A DNA stretch of 64,000 bases from Letharia columbiana (Eukaryota; Ascomycota; Lecanoromycetes; Lecanorales; Parmeliaceae), in contig NW_023501056.1 of the NCBI RefSeq assembly GCF_014066305.1, positions 852,865 to 916,864 on the forward strand, in the 5' to 3' direction. Position numbers and translations under genes: made by a program. This document shows positions 14,083 to 27,000 of this stretch, piece after piece. The number at the start of each line of letters is the position of its first letter. Position 1 is the first letter of the stretch. Below the pieces are notes generated by a model. That model saw only the letters and a list, made by a program, of their open reading frames with translations. It was not told the DNA's origin and did not search any database.

Positions 14083-14595
14083 TCAGCTTCGCCTCACCGC
14101 CTGCCTCTCGTTCTCATCATTATCTCGACGCAGTGTCTCTTCGTCCCCGAAGGTCTCGCCATCATCACCACGAGCCAGCTTCTCTGCGTCCCAGTCTTCC
14201 ATCCACTTCGCCACCACCCGACCCTTCTCGTCAAGGTCCCACCATCTCTCAGTGATCATTTGGCCTGGAAAAAGCCTCAGCTCATCCTTCTCACGCCACT
14301 GCTCCGGCACCTCCTTCGTCTGCACATTCTCAAGCAAGTAGTAAATCGCGAAGCTTGCATACTCGCCGTCTTTTTCGACAACGCGGTAGACGGGGGTGTC
14401 GCTGACGCGACCGGCGGATTTGTAGTTGTTGAATTCGTTTTCGATGATGACGAGCTCGTGAGGGGGGTGGAAGGCCTGCGGGTGTTTTGCGGAGACATAG
14501 TTTCCAGGGAGTCTCAGACGGCTAGGCTCTGGTGGGGGAGCGGTGGGGGGGACCGGTGAGCCTTGGGGCTTGGGTTCGGGCTTGGGCGATGTCAT
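14083..14595 (-). CDS. Hypothetical conserved-looking protein
   Basis: A single-exon gene of 170 residues from ATG 14595. The frame is open further upstream to 14766, but the Pro-rich start MTSPKPEPKPQGSP at 14595 is the more natural initiator and no ATG with better context is closer to a domain. After about 35 Pro-rich residues the protein is compact and mixed: LRLPGNYVSAKHPQAF, a strand VIIENEFNNY, YRVVEKDGEYASFAIYYLL, and WWDLDEKGRVVAKWMEDW, then an acidic Arg/Glu tail. Aromatic-rich strands suggest a small folded domain. Function is unknown. Confidence 0.6.
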   Translation of the reverse strand: MTSPKPEPKPQGSPVPPTAPPPEPSRLRLPGNYVSAKHPQAFHPPHELVIIENEFNNYKSAGRVSDTPVYRVVEKDGEYASFAIYYLLENVQTKEVPEQWREKDELRLFPGQMITERWWDLDEKGRVVAKWMEDWDAEKLARGDDGETFGDEETLRRDNDENERQAVRRS

Positions 14596-16703
14596 GGTCG
14601 CGTCGTGGAAAGTGTGGTTATGGAGGTCTGTTGATTGTGGACGTTGAGTTGTAGAGGATTTTCTTTTAGGGATGTGTGTAATGTTGAGGAAGGAAAGATG
14701 GAATGTTAAGAAAAGCGAAGGTAAGTAGTCATGTGGAGACATCTCTGTAACACAGGGGCGTATCACGTGGAAAAGTGACGCCGTCTCAGCTGCCCAATGG
14801 AAACTTGGTGCAGTCTAGACAGCGGCAATGATTCAGAGGGGTCTGTTTCGATGCTGTTCCGAGACCTTGTCGTTTCGTCGAATGCTGTGAGGGATATGCA
14901 AGCGATTGGTTTCAAAAGGCGAGCAAGGCGACCGTATGTACTGTATTTACCGAGCTTTTCTTGACTGACAAGATATAGGAACGCGCCTAGTGGTAGTACC
15001 TTACATATTACGAAACACACGAGAGTTTGGCCCATTGCTTGGTCGTGTCAGCTCTCGAACAGCTCCTAGCAAGAGAGACTGGGTCGACTTACCCCGTTTG
15101 AGGCGGGACAGGTCAGTGACCAATGGTACTCACAAGATGATTCCGCCGGGTTTTTGTAACCCTTGAACCTTCATCATACCACCCCCACACTCGGGGTCGT
15201 CACTGCGCGGCGTCTGCCCTGGAAGGATGAGTCCGCCTGCAATTCAGCTTCTCTGAAACGCCCGTCGCCCACAAGGCTACCTCACACGCGATTACCTCTC
15301 TAGAGTGGATGACGAATAGTGGCAAAGCTGCCGATTGACCCTGATCTCTGCACGGCTGTGCGCCGCTGCGCTTGTCCGGCCTCCATCTCGCCTGCTATTC
15401 TTCAGTAATGTATCAGACTGCGCTACCTCAATGTATGCGCTTCTTTGTGATTCAAGTTAGATAACGCTGCAAAAATTGTTGGCTGACAGCTCCGCATGGC
15501 GGACTGAAGGTTGGGTCATTGCCCTTGCACAAAATAGAAGGGCGTCACTTTCGGTCGCGTTTGGTCCGTAGGATTGGGTGACGGACCCCTGCGTTGAAGG
15601 CGTATCCGATATCCTAAGCCACTGGGCCGGGCCGTTGAAAGGCAGCACTTCAGTAAGTCGGCAGGTCGAGTCTTTTGGCGAAATCTCTTTCTCTTTCCAC
15701 GGCATGTTGCATAGCCTCGGTCCGAGTACAACCATGCTTACGTCGGGTACAAGCCCCACATGAAGAGCAGTCAATGGGCAGCAATCTACTTGAGCGTATC
15801 CAATTCATGAATTGAAACTCCTTCAGCCGTATTCCATCCTTCTCTTCTGTTATGCCGCAACATGCCGCGCGTAAGCGTCTTTTCCCAGGACAGGTGGTGC
15901 CGAGAAGTTGAACAAATAGTGCAGGCAAAGGATCTGCCCGAAGAGAGTATTCGACGAGAGATTTGCTCGCATGAGAACCGGGGTTGAGAAGGCGATGCCG
16001 GGAGGGTAACGATCTGGGTTCGGAGATGGGTATTGTCCCCCAGTGAATCTATCCGTAAATGTGTAAAGTGTGCGAAACTAGGTACTTGAATGCGGTCTTT
16101 GTACCAAGAGGGCATCATTTCAAAGCGAACGTCGTCGTTTCTTCGACCCCCATATCGAAACTCTGAATTCGGTGTTTCCTTTCTCGTTGTCTGAATTGTT
16201 TGGCTTTTGTCGGGTTACTAGAAACTTGGGAAACTTCCATTTGGGTTGGAGTTGCGGTTATAAAAGCTTGGCATTGAGCTTCCGGATCGGGAATGGTGGA
16301 ATGTGGAATGGAATGGTATTTACTAGGCACCAATGTTAGCCGCTATGTTCATGGATGTTAAAGGTGCTATTGAACAGGGTACTAGACGCCTAAAAAGGTG
16401 GCGTCGGCTGGGCTGAGATTTAGTCTGTAGGAATATCACGTTTGGAGCGGGTTGTTCCTCGGTGGGTTGTTTTCTTGAATGAAGCGTATTGCAAAAGTGG
16501 TAGCAGTGAAGCACACTGCCTTGTTCTTGTCTCAACGTATCCTCCCATGGTATTAATCGCAAGGAATTGTTTCTGCCGCCCATCTATCCTCTCAGAGTGC
16601 AACAAGTCTGTTGTCTTACCAGTTCTTCGTGGTGGCAAAGGTATCCCATGCTTTTGCATCACAACAAACGGTTTCGCTAATTACTAATGAGGCAGCACGA
16701 TTC
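14596..16703. other. Long intergenic stretch
   Basis: 2.1 kb between a hypothetical gene and the 3' end of GDE1. Minus-strand frames at 15457-15774, 15650-15928 and 15786-16118 are open but overlap in different frames and begin without ATG. No domain is recognised; chance or decay is likely. Confidence 0.45.
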
Positions 16704-19700
16704 TCAAACGGCTACCTTTGTCGTGATTTCCTCCACGGTTAACCCCTTCCGTATCTTAAGCACGCTGTCCACAATGACAGCATCGATTCCCTCGTTCGCT
16801 TGCAGCTGTGCATGTGTTAGCATCTCTTCCAAGTCTGCCACTGGATACATGCTTGCCTTTACGTTCTGTGGATCATTATTTAAACCGCCATAGCTCACAC
16901 AAACAAGCCCAGACTCCTTAACTACCTTGACCAATCGTGGAGCAATGACCAAAGGCTCCGCCGCCGATACCACTCCAAGGAGGTTCCATCGCGAAGCGAA
17001 ACGGATGGCCTCTTGCAGACTACTGGCCCGGATGTCACCGACGGGATTGGTGCCGGCTTCAGTGAGGAAAAGGATGGGTATCGATGGCTGCTTGAAGGAT
17101 AGCAGGAGGCAAATGTCTGGGTTGAAGCTCGAGAAAATGACATTTCGCTTCTTGCCCAGGTCGTATACTTTGGTGAGCACTTCGTCGACGAAAGAGTTGA
17201 GCTCGACGGCGTAGGTGTCCATCTCTTGCTCTTCGCTTTCGTGCAGCATGGGGTACTTCATCTCGATGTTAAACCCGATGTGCTCAGGTAGCTTGATGAA
17301 CATCTCTTCCAGCGTGGTGAAGGGAGCTTGGATGAAGTTGCCACGGCTGTTCGCTTTGAAGCCTTTCTCCTTGAAATCTCGGGTATTTTTCATGCGCTCG
17401 CTCATATCTGACGTCGAGTCTTTCGTCAAGTCGCCGAGTGACATTGAACGGTGTTTTCGTGGGTCGGAACCGTTGATGGCTTGGGCTGCCGCTGAAACAG
17501 GTGATGAAGGTCGGGATGGGCGAGGGGTACGACGGTCGTCATTGACATGAAGAAATTGCTCAAGCGTCAAGGTGTGCACCGGAGCATCGATGCCGGTTTC
17601 GCTGACAAGAAAATCGTGGTAAATGACTGGGACATGGTCTTTCGTCAATTGGACGTCAAACTCGATGTATTGAGCTCCGAGGTTGGCAGCTGCGATGAAC
17701 GACTGGATGGTATTCTCGCCGAGCTGCAGAGAATTTCTTGCAGCTGTGTTCTTGCCCAAGCCTCGATGGCCGATGACCATGGTTGAAGCCATACTCTTCC
17801 AATAGGTCAAGTCCTCGGCAATAGTCATGTTAGGATGCGTGAAAGGTGTGATGATTAGGAAGTTGAAGTTGACGGAGCCGATGACTTCAAGGGTGCTTGC
17901 TGCCATAATGGGAACAGCGAGATCTCCTTGTAAAGTGATGCGTTTGGAGCCAACGCTAGGCTTGATGCTTGAAAGCATTGCGACACCGCGGCCTACTCTT
18001 TGATCGTTGGATCCTGCATAGGTTGGCACTATGTCGAAGAGCAGTCTCACTTTTGTAGCATCGAGCGCGGTGAAAACGATAGGATCAGTACTAATGTTGT
18101 CTTGCACAGGCAGGTCAATGATCGAAGGCTCTCCGGTTGCTTCGCTAGCGGACACGACGACGGATAGCGCAGTGTCGAGTTGAGTGGAGTGAGCGTCGGC
18201 GAGTGGGATTCGATCTAGGTTCACAGCTTCGACAACCTTCCGAGTGTCCATAGTACCAAGACTAACAAGGATCATTGTTTCTCTTGTCAGATAGCGATGC
18301 CCGTAGGTTTTGACAGGCTCACTCCTGCGCAAGGTCCCATTGCCGTTGCCATTAGTCGTTGCATTCGACGTCCTCTCTGCGAGTGACTTGTTTGGTGCGA
18401 TAGCATTCAGAGGAATGACGGCGAGCGGATCCAACTCGGATGATGAAGGCAGGGCCGTCACGTCTGCTAAGACCACTGCAATAGCCATATGACCTCTCAG
18501 CGCTGCGTGCTCTTTCGCTGTCCAGCCAGAGGTATCTAACCTCTCCAAATCCGCTTTGGCCGCAACTAACATCTTGACAAAGTCAATATGACCGTCAACG
18601 CAGGCGACAAATAAGGGGGTCCAGCCAAACGAGTTCTCAGCAACCTCTATGTCGGCCTTCTGACCTTCGTGGTCCTCAAGTAAGATCCTTGCGCATTCCG
18701 TATGACCAAAGCGAGCGGCGACATGCAAAGCTGTTTCGCCTTGGTCATCTCGATAGTCGAGATCCACCCCGGCTTCCACAAGCAGCTTCACAATAACGAC
18801 AAAGTCCGCCTTCACAGCCAAAGCAAGGACTTCTCCTGACTTCGCCATATGTTTCTGTACCGCTGCCTTTCGAACATTGGCGTCCTTCCAGTCTACGGTC
18901 TCAAGCAGTGTTCTTGTGGTTTGAGAGTGACCACCAATGACACTTAAGTGCAACGGCGAATATCCATCGGCGTCCTGCAACAAAGGCGCATCAATACCGT
19001 GGCTAACTTCGCATTGTCCCCAGGCCTGGATGCGGGAGACTATGATCTGACAGATGGCGACACATCCATATTGTGCAGCGTAGTGCAGCGGCATTCTCTC
19101 ATACACATCTCTAGCCTCAATAGCAATCCGCTGCTGTGGACGTAGCTGATCCAGAAGGTATTCCAACAGCACGATAGCTTTGTCGTCCCTACTCAGCTGG
19201 CTGATACCATCGCGCTCCTTGGTCGAAAATGATAGAGGAAGTAGGACAGGCGGTGCGGCTGGCTTGATGTAATTCGTTGTGTCGATGTTTATAGCATCCG
19301 TAGTGGGCTCCCCATCTCCTGAACACTTGGAGCGTCCAATAGTGATGACTAGGCGGTGTATGCAGTTACGCTTGTTAATATCATCCCCCGCATCGAGTGT
19401 CTCGATCATCGACAGGAGCTGGTCAATGCATGCTTTCGCGCTGCAAGATATCGCTCTTTGCAGAATATTTAGAGTCAAGATGGGCGGGAGACCTCCATGA
19501 GGATGTTCTGCGTTCGGGCTTCTCTGTGACAACAATCCGGTCATTCTGAGTGCATCATCTGTACGTATGGCTTGATCCACACTGTCCAGTATGCCTGCAG
19601 GAAGGGCCAACATTGCCTTGGACGTTGCCCGCCTCAAAGAGTGAGAAGAGTGGGTAGAGCTGTTATCGTCGCGGATCTTGATCTTTCCAAGCTTTTCGAG

Positions 19701-20258
19701 CCAGTCATTGATAGTCTTCGTCGTCTCCAGGAGATGGATGTTGGTTGCGAATTGCTTTAGGTCAACCTTAGAGTCCAGGTAGCGTCGCTGCGTTGCAGTC
19801 TGTCCAATCTTCTTGTCCAACTTCTTGGTGATCTTTACAAATCCTTGTCTGTTGGTCTCCCCGTACCACTTCAACTTTTTCAGTTGTCCTCGTAGTTCCC
19901 GTAGGGCCCCCCAGAGATCGTCCTTCTCATCCTCGTCTATGCCATTCGCTGTGTCCAGTGACAGGCCGTAACGATCATGAAGTAGTTTGAGTCTCCTAAT
20001 TGCATCTCCATACTTTTTGTTGTAGAATTTGTCCACGTCCTCAAGGTTGCGGTCGAGCGAGTAGAAGAACTCTGTAGGGGGTCAGCATGTAGCCACCAAG
20101 TGCAATTCACAACTTGACTGACCAGCGGTGTCTGCGCCATCTCCATGCTTGACCCCTTCTCGCGTAGACTTGATGAGCTTCTTCAACGCCTTATATTGGA
20201 TGTATGACGCGGACCATTCCGGAACCTGGTTTCCGGGAAGATTTCGACCAAACTTCAT
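16704..20258 (-). CDS. GDE1: Glycerophosphocholine phosphodiesterase GDE1 (SPX-ANK-GDPD)
   Basis: Two exons: 20123-20258 and 16704-20071, separated by a 51-bp intron (GTCAGT...ACAG), giving 1167 residues. The enzyme cleaves glycerophosphocholine to glycerol-3-phosphate and choline; the SPX domain senses inositol pyrophosphates and links it to phosphate status. Seen: N-terminal SPX start MKFGRNLPGNQVPEW, SPX helices with YIQYKALKKLIK and FYNKKYGDAIRRLK; several ankyrin repeats at roughly residues 330-560 (for example GYSPLHLSVIGGH, GETALHVAARFGHTE, GWTPLFVACVDGH); C-terminal GDPD domain with IGHRGLGK near residue 815, ENTIQSF, EFDVQLTKD and a HDF catalytic His. Length matches fungal homologues. 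It is likely cytosolic and phosphate-regulated (family knowledge). Confidence 0.95.
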
Positions 20259-21951
20259 GGTGAGAGCTCAGACAGATACTGAAGTGTAGCGCTGACGGTA
20301 AGACAAGGAAGGATGTAGCGTAGAGAAAGGAATGGCACTGAGAGAAAGTGTTAATGACAGAGGCGCAATCGGACCCGGTAGAAGGCGAACAAGGACAGAG
20401 CAGACGCGGCGGTTTTGAAAGCCATTGAGGCGGTGAATGGTATCATACAGGTAATCCAAACATATCAAAGGAATTTGTGTTGAACGGAGGGAGCTTTCAG
20501 TGACAGTGCCCTGCACTAGACACGTGTGAAATGTTTTATTGGTCGTGCGTGCCTCGAGTGAGGAATCTGGTTGGTTGATAGGATTGTGGGGATCAGGACA
20601 AGGGCAAGACAAGGTTCGGAAGGGACGTTGTGGATATGCAGGCATCCATTTTAGGTACATAAAGTAGGTAAGAGTAACAGCATTCGAAGCAAAACAGCAA
20701 GATCCTGTAAGGTAGTTTTTTGATGATATTATTACTATATTTTACGCCGTTGAAAGGTCTTGAAGCAGAGAATACCTTAGAAGACGGCAGCAGCAATTCG
20801 GAAAAGCAAAACCGCAATTTCTTTACCTTATCTCCGCAATCTCCTTAGCGCGACCCCCAGTCCTGCAAGGAACCGCAATTGCAAGAAATCTTCCTCTATT
20901 CCTAAAGTACATCTATCTATCTACTGCCTTTTCCCACGCCCTCCAAGGCATAAGATGCCCGGACAGACACCTTGAGCTTGCTCCTCGGAGGCTGACTCGC
21001 AGACGACTGCTGACCGTACCCGTTGTGGCAAGTAGATGGGAGTGTTGTTGGGGGTATTTAGTCCGTGTTAGGTTCGATTCCTAATGGCGCTGGTACAATA
21101 TTAATGGTGTTGCGGTCCTTTTTATTTTCTGGGAGCCGGCTCAACTATGGAGCTCTGCACCGGGTTATGCTGGACGCCAAGATCTCGGATAACGCCCCGC
21201 CGCCTGCAGCAGGGTTGCCGAGGCAATGCGCTTAGATCTGCTTCGGAATCGCCGCGCCTGAACTGAGCTTACCTAGTTTGGAGCCCACTGCCTTTACAAG
21301 GCCCAATAGAGGTCCCTAAAGCTCAACTCATGCGCTCCCAGGAAAAAGCTCTAGGGCCCCCTGCAATCGGGTGGCTTTCCGAAAGTCGGGTTAAGGCTCC
21401 ACTAACGCTGGCTAGGAATTACGGTGTAGACCTCCGTACAGGACACCGTTCTCGAGAGAAATGTTCGAAGTAGGACTGCAGAGCGAGGCAGCGTGAGAAG
21501 AGCTTTCGTTTCTATGTAACGGGCTGTAAGGTACACGAATCGTAGGCAATCTCATTGGCACTTGTGGCATGACACATCAATACTTGTTGCAGCTATGCAC
21601 GAGGTTGATAGAAGAGACCCAGGCAAAAATCCAACTTGTAAGAACTCCCATAGCTCGCCGCTCTTTGATCTTCGAAACAGCGGAGAATACTGTGCTATGG
21701 TGCTTTTGTAGGTCTTTGAAAGAACCGAGTGTGGGGACTCTATGATTGCCCTCAACATGTCTTGTAGTCTGGATGCAAAGAAAATGCAGATGCATAATCC
21801 ACCGGCTAACGTCCGTATGTCACAATGGCAAGACGCTGGAAACCAAGGGTAAATTGATCTTGATTCCTCTTGTACAATCAATCGACCGGCTAAATTCTAC
21901 TCGGTTCCCAGAAGATAGAAGCCGACAGCTTGTTGGGAGGCAAAAACCTAC
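20259..21951. other. Intergenic upstream of GDE1
   Basis: 1.7 kb. The first part is presumed GDE1 promoter. A tRNA T-arm-like string at about 21068-21085 was checked and lacks the rest of a tRNA. Minus frames at 20268-20660 and 21552-21881 are not protein-like. Nothing else is seen. Confidence 0.5.
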
Positions 21952-22578
21952 TCAGTCGGGCCCTGCGGCGGGATATCGGCAATCTTCCGCTGGGTACAAC
22001 CTCCATTGTTCCGGCCCCCATACCTCTCCATCATATATTATGACCAACGACGTGAGTCTCTGAGCTACGATGGTGACTCTCCGATCCCAATCCCGGATCC
22101 AAGATCTTACGAAATGCAGCCGTTTCAGCCCCGGCAGCAGCGAGAGCTGTTCACCGAAGAGATACCAGCACGCGAAGAAACTGAGATCGGTGATGTTGCC
22201 GGCATTGGTTGGCCCAATGGCATCGGCAAAACTCTCGATCACCTCGCAATACGTGAAATCATACCATGATTCCCCAGGGCGGAAGGTGTTCTCGCGGTAG
22301 TAGATGGGAGTCACCTCTAGGTAAAGTTGCCGGCATGTGAAGCCGACTGCGAGCCTCGAGCTCGGGAGTGGTCCGTCGTCCGTCCGGTGTATCTCCATCG
22401 AATTCGCAGATCGGAAGTTGCTCTCCGGCAGTCCGTCCTGGCGCATACGATCGTGGAGAACCACATCCCCGTCCTTGACAACCACATACCTCCATATCTG
22501 ATCGCGAATCTCGGGAGGAAGTTTGAGTAGGGGAGAGAGCTCCTGGACGGGCAAAGAGATCCTGCTGGTTCCAGGCAT
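21952..22578 (-). CDS. F-box-like (2EXR-type) protein
   Basis: A single-exon gene of 208 residues. The N-terminal part LLKLPPEIRDQIWRYVVV at about residues 17-34 is the F-box-like or 2EXR motif common in large fungal families, followed by an aliphatic strand, FTCRQLYLEVTPIYYRENTF (typical of these proteins) and a short C-terminal region with LPGLKRLHFV, a leucine-rich-repeat-like segment. Such proteins may recruit substrates to SCF ubiquitin ligases, but most are uncharacterised. The start ATG is at 22578. Confidence 0.72.
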   Translation of the reverse strand: MPGTSRISLPVQELSPLLKLPPEIRDQIWRYVVVKDGDVVLHDRMRQDGLPESNFRSANSMEIHRTDDGPLPSSRLAVGFTCRQLYLEVTPIYYRENTFRPGESWYDFTYCEVIESFADAIGPTNAGNITDLSFFACWYLFGEQLSLLPGLKRLHFVRSWIRDWDRRVTIVAQRLTSLVIIYDGEVWGPEQWRLYPAEDCRYPAAGPD

Positions 22579-24053
22579 GGTGTGTGGTCGATGGGACTTC
22601 CAAGAAAGCGTCTGGGAATGTAGACAAGGGAGAACGAAGTAGCAGGAAACCCTTGCCAGAAGTGTTGACGAGGTGCGGCAGACGTGTCAACACAAGCCTA
22701 GCGAGAGTGTTGAACACAGCCTCGATTCAAAGATCACAGCAACAACCTCAGAGCTGGCGAAGTATGTAGGGGCGAAATCATAGTACACTGGTATGGCATG
22801 CGAGACACATAAGGTACCAAGTCTAGGGATGCGTAATGACTGACATTTGACCCCTATGACAGTCATGTGACGGTCATACGGTGATAGGCCGTCTGACCTG
22901 ACAAATAACAGCGCTAACCGTATACCGTAGGTGTCTAACCGTAAAGATTGTAATATAAGGCTAACTAAAGATAGGCATAGTAGATAGAAGCTTGGCGTTA
23001 TCTATTCTTAGCTCAATAAGATACCACTAGTGATACTCAGTTTCAGCCCTGAATATCTCTGAATTCCACCATACCCTTCGAATCCCACGCTTCACCTTAC
23101 TACAAGCTCTTTGCAGTGCGGTCATTTGAATACATACAACTGTCAAATGACCGAGAAGGTCTGACCTGACGTCACGTGTCATATGACAAATCCACATCCC
23201 TAACCAAGTCCGATATCCTGAACCCTCGTGGCAACTATCAAAGTATCCGCCAATCCCTCTCCTCACACCTTGTTCATATCAGCGAGTATATTCTTCAGCC
23301 CCTTCGTGCAGGAGTTAGCTGCATATGCAGTGGGGCTGGCAAGGTTTGTCTCCTTGTAGAACAGAACCTCCTGGACAAGGAGAGGGACCCAGCAGACGAT
23401 GGGTCACTAGATCTGTCCCGCTCCATATTTGCTCGGAGCTTGGAAAACTCGCGCATTGACTATGGGTGGGATTGTGGCAAACATGAATACTTCCAATCAA
23501 TAGATCTCTCAAGGTTTCAACCTTTTGTGTTGTGTCTCCACCGGAACCTTCCGATCCCCATCTGGAAATGCTACACATTTGAGAGTAATAGAATTTGCAT
23601 AATAAAGTATTGGATTGAGATGCTAAACTACTGGCGTCGATCTTGATACAGTCTGAGCGATGTACGAGTGATCCTCTCCATCTGCTTTCATAACAGTATT
23701 GCACCATGTCTTACCTCTCTCTGCCTGCTCGTTCGGTATTTGAACACCGAAAGAACACCACACGTGTGGAAGACCTGCCGACTTAAGCATGCAGGACGAA
23801 TAGAATGGTATTGAAAAAATGCCCGCCAGGCAGCGAGTGCAAGGCAAGGCGGAAAGAAGAAGCCCCTCGAATCCAAACCGTCCACAAAAGTCCTCGAGCA
23901 CCAATAGATACCGACCAGGCAGGTTTCACGAGGCCGAAAAGAAGGAATGACGTAGTAAGAAGTGCTCGATGGGTGGATAAGCCGATGCGAAAATACGCGA
24001 CGAGACAGATCTGAGAATGCTGTGTCCTGAATTCCTCCGCGCATTGGCGTGTA
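22579..24053. other. Intergenic with an inverted-repeat element
   Basis: 1.5 kb. It contains the MITE-like element at 22845-23191 and, to its right, overlapping short frames on both strands (23176-23646 plus, 23315-24044 minus) with no recognisable domain. Confidence 0.5.
22845..23191. mobile_element. MITE-like element with imperfect terminal inverted repeats
   Basis: The left end reads ATTTGacccctATGACAgtcatGTGACGgTCA and the reverse complement of the right end reads ATTTGtcatATGACAcGTGACGTCA, so the ends are imperfect inverted repeats. Inside, 23119-23129 and 23143-23153 form a perfect 11-bp inverted repeat (CGGTCATTTGA and its complement) with a 13-bp loop. The string GTCTGACCTGAC occurs near both ends. 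The middle (about 22900-23030) is AT-rich and short of CpA, as if RIP-affected. There is no coding capacity. Target-site duplication not identified. Confidence 0.4.
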
Positions 24054-27000
24054 TCAAGCGGCACTCCGAGTGTTGGCGCGTTGGTGAGACGCAATGGTCT
24101 TGAGTTCTTGTTCACGTAGATCCTCGAAGAAGTCCTCGACAGCCCCATGATGCCAAGCGTTGTTGGTGTCCCCACGCTGGTTATCATAGTCGGCCAGGGT
24201 AAGACCCATGTAATCGAACGCTGGATGCGTAGAATGCTGATCTTTTGGGGCGTTCGTAGTCTTGGGTGGAGGCGAGTCTCTACCACCGTCGTATCCAAAA
24301 TTCACTGAATTGTGATATGTCGTTGAGGCAGTGTAAGCGCTAGGACCATGGTTCTGATGGCTTGAAGTCTCAGCGGTATGCTGCCTATCGCTGTACAAAG
24401 CCTCTGACGGTAGACGCACTTGAGGAAGGGGTTGGATGCCCTGTTCACGATACAATGACGATGTGTGAGCCTTCCCAGCGCCGTCAAATTGAGGGAGATA
24501 GCCATGCGCTTGGTATGTGGCGGAAGCCAAAGATGACTGAGCTTTGCCGACGGCAAGATCTGGGTTCGTTCTAGCAAGTGAAGCAGAGCTTGAAGGGTGA
24601 ATTGTTGCATAAAGACCGTTGCCGATGCCACCGGCATTGCCACCATCGTTGGAAGCATTGTTTCCCTTGTTTTCAGACAGCTGTTCCACCCCTTTCGCTT
24701 GAGCCCGCTTATTCCCGTTCATTTTGTCTGCCAGCGTTGAGCTTATCTGGCTGAGGATGCTCATAGGTTGGGCAGACGAGTAGCGGGGACTCTTGAGCAT
24801 CTTGCGGAGGAACTGGTGGGAGTCGCTACTCCCAACGCTACGGTACAGGTCAGCCAGGCTTCATTTGATGCAAGCTGAGTCACATAACCTACCTTGGGAC
24901 GTTAACAGCATTGACTTCACAAGAGTCCAGGGCATTATGCGCATTGAAGCCCGTAGAAAAGGGATAGTTGCCGTTGACACGCGGGATTGGTGCTCGGATG
25001 GTGCTCGCGCTAGGAATGTTCACCTTCGCCGTCTTGGGAACGCCATGCTCCTTCGTCCTCGCTTGCGTTTGCAGCGATTGAAATCGAATTGAACTGCTAG
25101 GAGTCGTGGGTGTGGTACCTTCTTCGGGGCCCCACGGACTCTTTGACTCGGTCACTGGCTCCGACGAATCCGAGTTTTGACGGTGGCCTTTTGCGGCATC
25201 GATATCGTGATTGTCGGCATCAGCTTGCTTGTTCTTGAAAGTATTGTACGCTTTCATATCGTCCAAGTACTTCTGGGTTACCTCATCCAGTGGAGTGTGG
25301 TACCATATGCTATTCAACTCCTCTTCTGTTGGTTTCCGGCTTGAACCAGGGAACAGGGTAGAATCCCAAGCATAGGCTGGCATAGGAGATCCAGTACGTG
25401 TATCATCATTGCCCGGCGGGTTTGGACCCATGTAAACCTTGCGAGGCGCGGTGTTCATCTGAATAGTTCCAGCCCCTTTGTAGGATGAACGGATACTTCC
25501 TGCTACTGGAGTCTCCGGGTAGTCTTCAATGTAAGCCTGACGTGGATTGTGAACTGTCTCGAAATTCTGAGCTATGGTGGTTCTATGTCCAGTGGATAGA
25601 TGTGGCTTTGATGCTTGCGCAGTAGAATGGATGTTGCTCGCTTCGAATGGCCGCTGAATGCGCTTATGCTCAGGCGTACGGGGAAATCCTTGTGGTAGCG
25701 AGGGCGCTTCGGGAACCTTCACCTCGTCGCCAGGCTTGAGCTGAACGTTCCAGGCAGATCCTGTGTGCTGAATGTTAAGCTCGCTTGTGCTCATTTCCTC
25801 GAGCGCGCTCGAGTCAAAGCTATGCCTCAGTTCCTCACGCTTCGAGCTTGCAGTTGGTGAATAACTCCGATAAGCCGGTTTTCTTGGGATCTTGGAATGA
25901 GCTTTAGGTGCTGCGATATCAGACTGTATCAGTCTCTTGTTGCCGTCACGGTCGTAGGCAAAATCGCGGAAAGATACGGATGGTAATTGGCCTTTGAATG
26001 CAAAGTATGAACGGGATACGTCTATGACATCTTTCATGCTGTCAGTCGTAGCAGGATCCCAACCAAAAATGCGGGGCGAGTTGCGCGCATGCTCGCATCC
26101 CGGCCCTGGAATATTGTTGGCTCCTTGACGACGGTAGTTGAAGGCACTGTCATTCCAATTCCATGGGCGAGGGTTGCCGACATGATCTGGGACTTCGGAA
26201 GGCAAAGGGATAGGGTCACGATCGCAGATGGCCCACCAGAGGTCCTGTTCAGCGTCGTAGGCGGGGTCTTTGCTTTGACCACCAGCGCATCCATACAGCC
26301 TCGCCTGCTCGCGAACCCGACGAACGGCCTCTTGAAACTCGGCAACGGTGGTGCAATAGGTCCTACTGTCTTTGGTCCAATTGTACAGATACCTAGCAGC
26401 GTACTCGATGTCTTCATAGTCTATGACACGCATTGCGGGGTCTGACGGGTCCAACACACTGGAGGACGACGACTCCTCGATTTGCGATACCGTTCGAGTC
26501 TTCGGAAATGAGACGTTTTGATCAGAATGAATTGCCCAAGTAGAAGAGTTCGCATTGTTCTGGGTCTTGGGTGCTGGATCAATACCTCCAAATGCTGCTC
26601 GAATGCCAAACTGTTGGTGCTTGACCTGCTGGCTTTCAGTACGCTTGCCGAAAGTGGCAGAAGGTAGATTTGAAGTATTCCTTGGAACGAAAGCAGGCGC
26701 AGCAGGCGAAAGATGCTTGCTCATGGTGCCTCCTTTGGCCACTCGGTCATTTTGGACCGACTCGCGCAAGCTAGTGGGACCAGGAACGACTTGCGCAGCA
26801 GGTGTGACTGGCAGTCCAGTGGCAGCAGGCGTAATGATTGGTATGCTGTGCTTTGGTTTCTCTTTACTGAGACGGATCCTATCAATCTCTTCCACTAGAC
26901 GTCTCCGCTGTGCTATCAAAGAGGCTCGCTCCGCTGGCGTTATATCATAGTGGTATAAAGCAAGATACTTATCGAGGTTTGTGAGTTCGGTCTTCAAGCT

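Noticed and set aside
15457..16118. Three overlapping minus-strand open frames
   Set aside because: They lie in different frames, begin without ATG and show no domain; no splice path joined them convincingly.
21068..21085. T-arm-like string TTAGGTTCGATTCCTAA suggesting a tRNA gene
   Set aside because: The stem-loop is perfect, but no matching acceptor stem, D-arm or anticodon arm could be placed upstream within tRNA distance.
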